From Myotis daubentonii (Eukaryota; Chordata; Mammalia; Chiroptera; Vespertilionidae), in assembly GCF_963259705.1 (NCBI RefSeq), contig NC_081841.1:114054979-114118978 (forward strand): DNA of 64,000 bases, written 5' to 3'. Below are positions 45,720-55,464 of the stretch, one piece after another (position 1 is the first letter of the stretch; each line of letters begins with the position of its first letter). The notes beneath the pieces are model-generated. The model was not told the origin of the DNA. It saw nothing but the letters and a program-made list of their open reading frames with translations, and did no database searches. The position numbers and the translations under genes were made by a program.

Positions 45720-46975
45720 CTAGTGGCTTACTGCACAAAATTCGTGCATGGAGGGCGGGTTCCTTCAGCCCAGCCTGCACCCTCTCCAATTGGGGACCCC
45801 CTGGGGGACATCCCTCTCACAATCTGGGACTGATGGCTCCTAACCACTCAGAAGCCTGCCCGCCTGATTGCCCCTAACACCTCTGCTTGCCTGCCTGCCT
45901 GATGCCCCCTAACTGCCTCTTGCCTGCTTGCCTAATTGCCCCTAACTGCCTCCCCTGCTGGCCTGATCTCACCCCCAACTGCCTCTGCATGCCTTATCAC
46001 CCCTATCTGCTTCCCCTGCAGGCCTAATCTCACCCCCAACGACCCTCCCCTGTCGGCCTGATCTTGCCCCAAATGGCCCTCCCCTGCCAGCCTGATCGCC
46101 CCTAACTGCCTCTGCCTGTCTAATCCCCACTAATTGCCCTCCCCTGCCAGCCTGATCTTTCCCCCAACTGCCCTCCCTGCAGGCCTGATCTCACCCCCAA
46201 CTGCCCTCTCCTGCTGGCCAATTTGGTTGATTGGTCAGTTTCTATGCCAGTCAGCATCAAAAGCTCTGCCTCCTAGGCAGCCATTGGCTCCTCACAGTTC
46301 ATGTACTGGGGCATGAACTGTATATTCACAGATTTGGTTCTGATTGGTACATTTCTATTCCAGTCAGCATCTCTGAGCCTATCTCTGGGCCTGATTAGAG
46401 AGGCGGTGCTGATCAGCAGCCCCTGCAGAATCCAGGAGAGAAACAGAGACACGGCTGCTGGAGAAGCCCAGAGAGAAAGAGAGAGGCAATGGCTGATCAA
46501 CAGCTGCCACAGAGGCTGTGGATCAGACCCTGCCTCTTTCTTTCTTCTTCTTCTTTTTTTAAAATATACTTTATTGATTTTTTACAGAGAGGAAGGGAGA
46601 GGGATAGGGAGTTAGAAACATCAATGAGAGAGAAACATTGATCAGCTGCCTCCTGCACACTCCCCACTGGGTATGTGCCTGCCACCAAGATACATACCCT
46701 TGACTGGAATCGAACCTGGGACCCTTGAGTCCACAGGCCGACGCTCTATCCACTAAGCCAAACCAGTTAGGGCAGACCCTGCCTCTTTCTCCTAGCCTCT
46801 CTCTGGGCCTGATCCACAGCCCCCTTGGCAGTCAGTGCTGGGTCACTGTGCCTGCACCAGCGGCTGTCAGTGCTGGGTCGCCATGGCAATCCAGCACTGA
46901 CTGCAGGACTGACTTCCGGTGTTCGGTCAAGCTTTCGGTCGGTCATTATGAACCCTGGGTTTTTATGTATTAGGA
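45720..46975 (-). mobile_element. H8: Helitron in L1-H 3'UTR
   Basis: The plus strand starts CTAGTGGCTTACTGCACAAA with the hairpin TGCACAAAATTCGTGCA, and ends TTTTTATGTATTAGGA followed by T (reverse of 5' TCCTAATACATAAAAACCCA). It contains CCTGATCxCCCCTAACTGCC units of about 45 bp (45850-46220) and a VES. L1-H continues at 46976 without loss. Confidence 0.87.
46542..46772 (-). mobile_element. V4: VES SINE inside Helitron H8
   Basis: The reverse complement has a VES head (GCCCTAACTGGTTTGGCTTA), B box and T/C-rich body. A perfect 18-bp duplication, CAGACCCTGCCTCTTTCT, lies at 46524-46541 and 46773-46790. It dates VES activity after H8 inserted. Confidence 0.96.
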
Positions 46976-47132
46976 TATGCATAAACAATGGACACAGACA
47001 AAAGTGTGGTGAAGGCCTAGGGCAGGAGGCAGGTATGAGCTAGAAAGGGTTAATGGGAGGAAAAGGGGACATTTTAATACTTTCAACAATAAAGATACAT
47101 TTAATAAAAGAAAAAAGAAGAAATATATTTTA

Positions 47133-48180
47133 CTAGAGGCCCAGTGCACAAAATTTGTGCACGCGGGGAAGGGGGGTTGGAGGCGTCCCTCAGCCCGGCC
47201 TGCACCCTCTCCAATCCAGGACCCCTCGGGGGATGTCCAACTGCCTCTCACAATCTGGGATCACTGGCTCCTAACCTTGCCCCTAACCACCTCTGCCTGA
47301 TGCCTGTGGCCAACGCTGGTGAAGCTTACCATTCCTGTTTCCATTACTATGTACCCTTTAGGCATGTTTCCAGGCCTTGGTGGAGTGGTGGTGGCGGCTG
47401 CAGCAGCACAGTGAGGGGCATGTTTCACTTCAAGGAAATTCCTAAATTGCCCTGTATTTGCTCACAGATGAAATTTCAAAGTCTAACTGACAGTAAGCTG
47501 CCGGACCAGGGGTCCCAGGGGCCTGCAGCTGGCCCGGGTGAAGCTGCTGGTGTCCTGGGGGCCTGTGGTCAGCCTAGGCAAAGCTTACTGTTCCTGTTCC
47601 TATTACTATGTACCGTGTAGGGATGTTTCCAGGCCTCGGTGGTGTTGGCCTCAGCAGCAGCAGCGGCAGGAGCAGCAGTGACACAGTGAGAGGTGTGTTT
47701 CACTTAAGGAAATTCCTAAATCACCCCATATTAGCTCGTGGACAAAATTTCAAAGTCTAACCAACAGCGGGCAGCTGTTACAGGGGTCCTGGGGGGCCTG
47801 CATCTGGCCAGAGGGAGGGAAGCCCGGGTCCTGGGAGACCTGCACCCAGCCAAAGGGAGGGAAGCCTGGGTCCTGGGTGCCTGTGGCTGGCCAGAGGAGG
47901 GATACCTGGGTCCCGGGTGCAGGGGCCGAGGCAGAGGTGGTAAGGGGCAATCAGGCTGGCAGGGGAGCAATTAGGGGCAATCATACAGGCAGGCAGGTGA
48001 GCAGTTAGGAGCCAGCAGTCCCGGCTTGTGAGAGGGATGTCCTACTGCCAGTTTAGGCCTGAACCAGATTCCCCGAGGGGTCCCAGATTGGAGAGGGTAC
48101 AGGCCGGGTTGAGGGTGCAGGCCAGGCTGAGGCACCACCCTCCACCCCTAGTGAACAAATTTCATGCACCAAGCCTCTAC
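47133..48180. mobile_element. H9: Helitron block with two outward-facing 3' ends
   Basis: The left edge is a minus-strand 3' end (CTAGAGGCCCAGTGCACAAA). The right edge is a plus-strand 3' end (GAACAAATTTCATGCACC, then AAGCCTCTAC, with CTAG changed to CTAC). No 5' terminus is visible between them. It is best read as fused or partly deleted Helitrons in opposite orientation. GC-rich frames inside (47144-47620, 47731-47984) have no domain. Confidence 0.7.
47322..47777. repeat. Two diverged direct repeats, period about 260-275 bp, in H9
   Basis: AAGCTTACCATTCCTGTTTC (47322) recurs as AAGCTTACTGTTCCTGTTCC (47581). Downstream, GTTTCACTTCAAGGAAATTC (47421) recurs near 47696 as GTTTCACTTAAGGAAATTCC, and CAAAGTCTAACTGACAG (47475) as CAAAGTCTAACCAACAG (47750). 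Confidence 0.82.
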
Positions 48181-48521
48181 TGTACACATAATAAAAGGGT
48201 AATATGCAAATTGGTCTAACGGCAGAATGACCAGGAACAACTGGTCACTATGATGCGCACTGACCACCAGGGGGCAGGCACTCAATGCAGGAGCTGCCCC
48301 CTGGTTGTCAGTGTGCTCCCACAGGGGGAGATCCACTCAGCCACAAGTTGGACTGATGGCTGTGAGCACAGCAGTGGTGGCTGGAGCCTCTCCCTCGGGA
48401 AACAGGCCTAAGCTGGCAGGTGGACATCCCCCAAGGGGTCCCAGACTGCAAGAGGGTGCAGGCCGGGCTAAAGGACCGCCCCCTCCCAAAGTGCACAAAT
48501 TTTCATGCATCAGTCCTCTAG
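48181..48521 (+). mobile_element. H10: short Helitron within the 5' LTR remnant
   Basis: It starts near TGTACACATAATAAAAGGGT with AATATGCAAATTGG, and ends GTGCACAAATTTTCATGCAT, then CAGTCCTCTAG and T. LTR sequence resumes at 48522. Confidence 0.82.
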
Positions 48522-48890
48522 TAATGTATGAAAATAGGTGAAAAACTGCCATTCTCCAGAACTTTACCCCAATCCTTGAGATTCTGCTTCCTGGCAATTG
48601 TCGACAGTTTGGCTCAAATAAACTCACAAACATTCTAGCCCTAACCTGTTTGGCTCAGTAGATAGAGCATCGGCCTGTGGACTGAAGGGTCCCAGGTTCG
48701 ATTCTGGTCAAGGGCATGTACCTTGGTTGCGGGCACACCCCCACTGGGGAGTGTGCAGGAGGCAGCTGGTTGATGTTTCTCTCTCATTGATGTTTCTAAC
48801 TCTCTATCCCTCTCCCTTCCTCTCTGTTAAAAATCAATAAAAATATATTTTAAACAATTCTATACAGGTTTGAATGTTTTTTCATTAACA
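48522..48890 (+). repeat. 5' LTR remnant (R/U5 side), interrupted by VES
   Basis: AATGTATGAAAATAGGTG, AACTGCCATTCTCC and TTGTCGACAGTTTGGCTCAA with AATAAA, then GGTTTGAATGTTTT to ...TTAACA, match the end of the 3' LTR (63524-63666). Most of U3 is missing to the left of the Helitrons. V5 lies between the poly(A)-signal region and the LTR end. Confidence 0.82.
48637..48852 (+). mobile_element. V5: VES SINE in 5' LTR
   Basis: TAGCCCTAACCTGTTTGGCT leads into an A box (TGGCTCAGTAGATAGAGC) and B box (GGTTCGATTC). This is the cleanest tRNA-like head of the six. Short A/C-rich flanks (AAACATTCT / AAACAATTCT) may be the TSD. The 3' LTR lacks it at this position. Confidence 0.93.
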
Positions 48891-48895
48891 TTACT

Positions 48896-48913
48896 TGGCA
48901 TAGTCAGCAGGAT
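48896..48913 (+). promoter_or_regulatory. Primer binding site resembling the tRNA-Ser 3' end
   Basis: TGGCATAGTCAGCAGGAT begins 5 nt after the LTR's terminal CA. It matches the complement of the 3' end of mammalian tRNA-Ser (AGA/TGA), as I recall that sequence, except for two G-to-A changes at CpG sites. Retroviral minus-strand synthesis starts from such a tRNA. Confidence 0.68.
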
Positions 48914-50316
48914 TCCAAAGAAGCTCACTCAGGACTATCCTGAGGCCCTGGACCCAGTGCTAGGATCCAGCAAGGGGTCCACTGAGCCCGCTGGTTCCCT
49001 GCCCATTGAGTGAACTTGGGTGAGCTGTCTCTTGGATCCAGGACCTCACCTTGCTTTTGGTAGAGGGTCTGACTTTATTTGAGCTGTGTTTTAAAATCCT
49101 CAAGGTGGAACTAAGGGTAAGGGTTGACAGAACCCAGGCTAAGTGGGGCCTGAGGGGGGGGGGAAAATGGGTGGCTGGTTTTGATTTTGCCTTTTTAATT
49201 GGAATTCCTTTCTGAGAGATTGAGCCAAAAAAACACAAAAACCCATTCCTGCATAAATGAGAGCTGAACTAATTCAGCTCCAAAGATAAAGGGGCACATC
49301 CTCCCTCCAGTCTGCTTCTGGGGTGTTCTTAAGTGATTAAGAATCTTTGTGGAGGTGTCAGACATGCAGGAGCCCTATAGGAAAGTCCCAACTCAACTGT
49401 AATAAACTAACTGGATCATTCAGGGGGCCATCATAAGGCTTGGTCTGCCTGGGCCCTGAACCCTTCCAGTTGTTTTAGACAGCTGGGAGAGAAACTGAGG
49501 TCACACTTGACCCACTACATAACATGTCCAGAAAATTTTCTCAGACTACAGATATCCAAAAATAAAATAAATTAACACAGGAAATTGTGCCTCTAAGGCC
49601 AGAAGCTCTCAAACCCCAGCCCTCATTTAATACTCCTCATAGGAAGCCTTTACTTATAAGTGCTTTAAGGAAATGGGAAGATTTAACTAGAAAAAAACAA
49701 CTTAAAAATGGCTAAATTGCAGTTGTCTTTGGGTGTCTACATTAATATTTTGCATGCAGAAATTATAAAAATGCTGACTCTGAAATTAAACAGAATGACT
49801 ATATGGGAAGCATATCTTGATTTGGAAATTAGAGGTTTGTAAATGGAAGTATAGGAAAAAATTCTTCCAAAAAAAGATGGAAATAAATAAAAAATTTTAG
49901 AGATTGTCTCAGAACTATTCTGAAGTTAATAAATGCCTACACCCCATTCCTCCCCCACCTCCTTTCTTAGCTTCCGTGTCTGGACTTGATCTTTCCTCGC
50001 CCATCTTCCTTCCCCTTCCATCTCCTCTACTACCACTGACAAAGGAAACTGAGAATAGGAATTCTAACAGCTCCCTTTGTAAAAAAGCTGGTATCAGCTA
50101 GAGAGGAACCAGCAATTGTTCCTGACTTTATCTGGGAGCCTGACGGATTCACAAAAATTTAACTGTTAGAACATATAATTCTGGCTATTCTGACCTATTC
50201 CAATTAATACACCTACTGGTTTCTGAGAACAAGGCAAAAGAATTACTAAATAAGGTCTGCTGTGAAACTGTAGAGGAATCATATGCTGTAAAAAAGCCAG
50301 TATATCATAAGAAAAA
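48914..50316 (+). other. ERV leader / possible gag remnant
   Basis: No long frame survives. A proline-rich block at about 49940-50040 would suit the linker part of a retroviral gag, but that is weak. The 92-codon minus frame at 48960-49238 is likely chance. If the provirus reading is right, this stretch is 5' untranslated leader plus decayed gag. Confidence 0.4.
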
Positions 50317-50360
50317 CTAGTGACCTGGTGCACGAATTCATGCACATTAAAAGGATATTA

Positions 50361-52751
50361 TTTTTTGAATTAAATCTTTATTGATCAGATTATTATAGTT
50401 GTTCCTCTTTATTCCCCCCATAGCTCCTCTCCACCCAGTTCTCACCCCACCCTCTGCCCTACCCCCCCAATGTCCTCAACCATAGGTGTATGATTTTTGT
50501 CCAGTCTCTTCCCGCACCTCCCACACTCCTTTCTCCCACAAGAATAGTCAGTCCACTCCCTTTCTATGCCCCTAATTCTATTATATTCACCAGTTTATTC
50601 TGTTCATCAGATTATTTATTCACTTGATTTTTAGATTCACTTGTTGATAGATGTGTATTTGTTGTTCATAATTTGTATCTTTACCTTTTTCTTCTTCTTC
50701 CTCTTCTTAAAGGATACCTTTCAGCATTTCATAGAATACTGGTTTGGTGGTGATGAACTCCTTTAGCTTTTTCTTATCTGTGAAGCTCTTTATCTGACCT
50801 TCTATTCTGAATGATAGCTTTGCTGGGTAAAATAATCTTGGTTGTGGGTTCTTGCTATTCATCACTTTGAATATTTCTTGCCACTCCCTTCTGGCCTGCA
50901 TAGTTTCTGTTGAGAAATCAGCTGACAGTCATATGGGTACTCCCTTGTAGGTAGCTGATTGTTTTTCTCTTGCTGATTTTAAGATTCTCTTTTTGTATTT
51001 TGCTCTTGGCATTTTAATTATGATGTGTCTTGGTGTGGTCCTCTTTGGATTCCTTTTGTTTGGGGTTCTCTGTGCTTCCTGGACTTGTAAATCTATTTCT
51101 TTCACCAGGTGGGGGAAGTTTTCTGTCATTATTTCTTCAAATAGGTTTTCAATATCTTGCTCTCTCTCTTCTTCTGGCACCCCCATAATTCGGATGTTGG
51201 TACACTTGAAGTTGTCCCAGAGGCTCCTTACACTATCTTTATATTTTTGGATTCTTTTTTCTTTTTGCTTTTCCAATTGGGTGTTTTTTACTTCTTCGTG
51301 TTTCAAATCTTTGACTTGATTCTTGTGATCTTCTAGTCTGCTGTTGAAACTGTGTATAATATTCTTTATTTTAGTCAGTGTATGCTTAATTTCTAGTTGG
51401 TCCTTTTTCATAACCTCGAGGGTCTCACTAGATTTATTGAGAGTCTCACTAAATTTATTGGGGGTCTCACTAGACTTATTGAGGGTCTTACTAAATTTAT
51501 CGGCGGTTTCTAGCAAATTCTTGAAAAACCTTCTTAGTGTGGTTTTGAACTCTATATCCAGTAGTTTGCTTTCCTCTATTTCTGTCATTTGTGACCTGTT
51601 TCTTTGTCCCCACATTTTTTATGCTTCCCTGTGTTGATAGAGTGGCTTTGTGTGCTAGGTGTCCTATAGGGTCCAGTGGCTCAGCCTCCCCAAATCCTGT
51701 GATGGACACTCTTGGTGCACCCCTTTGTGGGCTTTGTGCACAATCTTGTTGTAGTTAAGCCTTGATTGTTGCAGGTATCACTGGGGAGGAATTGACATCC
51801 AGGCCAATTGGCTGTGAGAATCAGCTGTGTCTGCAGTGGGAGAACTGTGCTGGAGACACCCTTCTGGGGCAAGACTTGCTTCAGTGGGGCTTTGGTGCTT
51901 ACTGAGTCTGCCCCCTGAGTGTGTCCCTTATGGATCTGAGGAGTTGTAATCTGTATGGTCTCACTCTGACCACTGGGTACACTGGCTCTTGGATCTCTAA
52001 GGAGGTGCTAATTTAGCCTCTGCCTGAGGCTACCCAGCAGGAGCTATGGAAAGATCTGCAGATTCCTCTTCTTTATTTGGGATTTGGAGGTGCTCAGATG
52101 AGGCCCAGCTGTGAAGCAATGCAAGCTGCTGTGGGGCCCTGGGCCTTCTTTTTGAAGTTCTGGGTCTCTCTGACCCAGCTGCAATTTGTTAGGTAATTTT
52201 CAGATTTCAAAGGGCCAGGCCTTTCATATGCAAAAGCCTCTGCTATCAGCTTTTGTGGGGCAGGGTCTTAGGGAATCAACAGGGTGGAGCAAACAGCTAT
52301 GACTGCTCCTCAGTCCTACCCTAAGAGGTCCCGCATCTCAGTGTCCCAGTAATCGCAGCAAGCACATCTGAGAGAAAGCTGCCCTCGAGTTCTGACCGCT
52401 GCCAGACAGTACAGTTTCTCCTGTATGAGTCTGGGTCCCCAGAGACTCCCCCGGAACTGGAGTTCAGAGCATCTGGGAGCTTGAGACTCCCTCCCAATTG
52501 AAAAAGACAGCCGCATTCTCAGTTGCCAGCCCTTTTCTCGTGCGCCTCCATACCTCTGCTCTTTACTTCCACACTGCACCTCCTCTGAGTCTCAGTGTGC
52601 TTTTCTCTTTCCTTCTAGTTGTAGAATTTCCACTCAGCCAACCTTCCTGTGGTCCTGAATGATGTTCGTTTTGTCTTTTAGTTGTATTTTTGAAGTGGTT
52701 GTGCGAGGCAGCAATTTCCGGTGTTTACCTATGCCACCATTTTGGTTTCTC
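50361..52751 (-). mobile_element. HAL1 copy 2 (ORF1-only L1 relative)
   Basis: The duplication TTAAAAGGATATTA (50347-50360) versus TTAAAAGGAAATTA (52752-52765) flanks it. On the minus strand it has a 5' end AGAGAAACCAAAATGGTGGC, a 5'UTR of about 1.1 kb, one ORF1 frame and a 3'UTR ending AATAAAGATTTAATTC plus A-rich tail. It is close to copy 1 along its whole length. No ORF2 is present. Confidence 0.92.
50707..51615 (-). pseudogene. HAL1 copy 2 ORF1, one in-frame TGA
   Basis: From ATG at 51615 the frame runs 228 residues to TGA at 50929-50931, then stays open in the same frame to the end at 50707 (LKGIL). Total span 909 bp. The coiled coil has four seven-residue SETLNKS-type repeats (about 51418-51505) against two in copy 1. 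RRM and C-terminal domain match L1 ORF1. The TGA falls between GVPI and LSADF, exactly as in copy 1, before the ARREW motif. A 64-residue piece starting at an internal Met (50901) is open. Confidence 0.92.
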
Positions 52752-53268
52752 TTAAAAGGAAATTAATTAGAAGGTGGCCGGCAGTGCGGGAAAGGATGAG
52801 GTGGGCCAGACATACCCTGAATCCAACCTCCTGTGGTCCTTACCTGGCATCTGCAGAGTGAGCGGGCTCTCTCTGGCAGGTGGGGTCCCTCAGTCTGGCC
52901 TGTGGAGATTGGCCCGAAACCAGCTCTCTGACATCCCCTGAGGGGTCCTGGAGTGCGAGAGGGCAATCTGCAAAGTTTCTGCTGTACAGGGTGTAGAATG
53001 CAAATGCAAGTGTGCAGTAAACCAGATTAGGGGCTGACAGTGCTCCAGCAACAACATAACCAATGGCCGATGGTGGAATCACGTGTTCCTGTGAGAAATC
53101 TGGTTCCCTCCTCTCTGGTTTTAGGGTGCATCACCCAAGAACCCCCGCTGCCAAGTAACTACAGCTTGGCAGCTCTTGCGTTGAGCAACTGCCCACTAGT
53201 GGTCAGTGTGCATCATAGCAACTGGTTGGAAGGCTGGACACTTAGCATATTAGTCTTTTATATATATA

Positions 53269-53736
53269 CTAGAGGCCCGGTGCACAAAAATTTGTGCACT
53301 TGCGGGGGGGGGGGTGCCTCAGCCTGGCCTGTGCCCTCTCACAGTCTGGCACCCCTCAGGGGGATGACCATATGCTGGTTGAGGCCTTCTCCCCAGGGGA
53401 TTGGGCCTAAGATGGCAATCAGACATTCCTCTGGCAGCCCAACAGCCCTCAGGGGATGTCCACTTGCCAGCGGGGAGCAGAACTAAGCTGCACCTGGACA
53501 TCCTAGCGCTGCTGAGGAGGCAGGAGAGACTCCCACCACCACCGCTGTATTTGCAGCCATCAGCCTGGCTTGTGGCTGAGCAGAGCTCCTCCAAGTGGTA
53601 GCTCACTGACCACCAGAGGGCAGCTCCTGCATTGAGTGTCTATCCCCTGGTGGTCAGTGTGTGTCATTGTGACCAGTCATTCCCAGTCTTTCTGCTGTTA
53701 GGGTCAGTTTGCATATTACCCTTTTACTATATAGGA
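53269..53736 (-). mobile_element. H12: Helitron inserted at the 5' end of H11
   Basis: The plus strand starts CTAGAGGCCCGGTGCACAAA with a hairpin, and ends CATATTACCCTTTTACTATA, then TAGGA. Its interior matches H4 (TTGGGCCTAAG, CACCACCACC, CACTGACCACCAG). It sits next to a minisatellite-type Helitron just as H4 does. Confidence 0.87.
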
Positions 53737-54474
53737 TAGAGGCCTGGTGCACGGGTGGGGCCCAGCTGGTTTGCCCTGAATGGTGTCCTGGATCAGGGTG
53801 GGGGTCTCGCTTGGATGCCTGGCCAGCCTGGATGAGGGGCTGATGGCTGTTTTCAGGCTGCCTGCACCCCCTTTAGGGTGGGGGTCCCTACTGGGGTGCC
53901 TGGCCAGCCTGGATGAAGGGGTGAGGGCTGTTTTCAGGCTGCCTGCATCCCCTTCAGGGTGGGGCTCCCCATTGGGGTCCCTGGTCAGCCTGGATGAGAG
54001 GCTGATGGCTATTTTCAGGCTCCCCGCACCCTCTCAGAGTGAGAGTCCCCACTGGGATGCCTGGCCAGCCTGGATGAGGGGCTGAGGGCTGTTTTCAGGA
54101 TGGCCAAGCCTGCAACTGAAGCCCCCAGTCTCTCCTTTTTTTTTTTTTTTATTCTGGGATTTATTTACCTTCTGTAATTGAAACTTTTTTGCAGCTCCAG
54201 CTCCTTGACTGGCTGGCTGAAAGCAGGTTTCTGGCGTTTGTTTAGCTTCTATAATTGAAACTCTGTTGCATTCTGAGCTCAGAGCCGTGCAGGGGCAGGC
54301 GGCGAACCTTGGCTTCCTCCATTGCCAGGGCAACCAAGCCTCATGTTCGCTTCACCTGCGTGGCTGCCAGCTGCCATCTTTGTTGGCAGTTAATTTGCAT
54401 ATCACCCTGATTAGCCAATGGGAAATGTAGTGGAGGTATGGTTAATTACCATGTTTGTCTATCATTAGATAGGA
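53737..54474 (-). mobile_element. H13: minisatellite-bearing Helitron
   Basis: The left end TAGAGGCCTGGTGCACGGG is a 3' end with the first base of CTAG not preserved. The right end, reversed, is TCCTATCTAATGATAGACAA. It contains about four units of an 88-bp repeat (53810-54110) shared with H5. A T-run is at 54136-54150. Confidence 0.82.
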
Positions 54475-55173
54475 TATTTTGTTAAAATGAATGTTATAAA
54501 AATTTTAGTCAGCTTCAGAAAGGATCTTGTAAAGATTCAGAGCCAAGTTCAAACAGGAAAGTTTCAGGGGTAGCATGTGTCCAGTTAGGGACACTAGGCA
54601 AGCCAAAAGTGATGATTCCCTGTGGGGGCGTCTTGCAGTGATACTCTGGATATTTGTGTTTCACATATTGGCAGTTTATGAATTATTTTCAATGCTCAAT
54701 ACACAGCTTGCAATAAGCCATGTGCCACATTTTAAATTTTTAAAGAATAAAAAAATATTATTCTTTATATGCTGAAATTATATATTGAATCTAAAAGTAT
54801 ACAAATTTTATATTATCTCTATGTCATTTTATAGTAATTAGTATTTACCAAGAAATTGTTGTCTTGAAATGTTATATCTTATAGAAAAGCAAAGATTTTT
54901 AATCAATTGCATTATAATCAAATCTATATCCATGGCAGTTTTAAATTTTGTCATTGATGGACAGACATTGCATTACTCTGATGCATTTGCAGGTATATTA
55001 TATCTTTAGAAAAATCTATGAAAAGGACTCTGACCTACTCTAACTTGCAGGCTTCTAAATAGGTAATATCTTTGAACTGGATGAAGATTTATTGAACTTC
55101 AAAGAGTAACTGAATTAAAAAAACTACTGGCAAGTAATCAGGATAAAAAAATAACTATGGGACTAACTGAATA
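54475..55173 (+). other. No gene seen; possible ERV internal sequence
   Basis: This AT-rich DNA lies between Helitron H13 and the L1-E duplication. A short coding-like stretch at about 54508-54570 is open in one frame but ends in stops; it might be retroviral, but I cannot assign it. The rest has no recognisable feature. Confidence 0.35.
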
Positions 55174-55464
55174 GAGAATAATTATTCTTTTTTGTATTTT
55201 ATTTATTTTTCAATCTTTAATTTATTTATTGATTAAGTTATTACATATGTGACCTCATTTCCCCCATAACGCCCCCCCCCCACTCATGCTCTCGCCCCCC
55301 TATTGCCTGTGTCCATTGGTTGGGCTTATATGCAAGCATACAAGTCCTTTGGTTGATCTCTCCCCCTTACCCGACCCTCCCCTACTTTCCCTATGAGGTT
55401 TGACAGTCTTATCGCTGCTTCTCTGTCTCTGGATCTATCCCTTTTCATCAACCTATGTTGTTCA

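Larger units (their letters stand above)
40732..47110 (+). mobile_element. L1-H: twin-primed (5'-inverted) L1 with nested insertions
   Basis: 40732-41003 plus 42183-42649 are L1 ORF2 sequence on the minus strand. From 42650 the L1 is on the plus strand and runs to a 3'UTR tail near 47110. The inverted part ends (in L1 sense) ACATAACAAAAGG at 40732 and the plus part begins ACTTAACAAAAGGAAG at about 42652, so the two parts meet at the same L1 position with about 13 bp of overlap. Nested in it are Helitrons at 41004-42182 and 45720-46975 and a HAL1 at 43044-45329. ORF2 remnants show the usual C-terminal region at 42660-43030 and 45342-45600. Confidence 0.85.
50317..53268 (-). mobile_element. H11: Helitron carrying HAL1 copy 2
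   Basis: The left end is CTAGTGACCTGGTGCACGAA (reverse 3' end). The right side ends CTTAGCATATTAGTC, then TTTTATATATATA (reverse 5' end), where H12 interrupts it. Without the HAL1 it is about 560 bp. Confidence 0.75.

Noticed and set aside
47144..47984. Several GC-rich frames up to 158 codons
   Set aside because: They fall in Helitron block H9, overlap on both strands, and follow its internal duplication.
48637..48720. tRNA-like sequence with A and B boxes
   Set aside because: It is the tRNA-derived head of a VES SINE. The same head occurs in five other copies, and no acceptor stem closes.
50993..51637. Plus-strand frames identical in parts to those at 44096-44697
   Set aside because: The match is real but only reflects the antisense of the two HAL1 ORF1 copies.
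54575..54775. 66-codon frame between Helitron H13 and L1-E
   Set aside because: No domain; the hydrophobic end is AT-driven. A retroviral origin is possible but unsupported.
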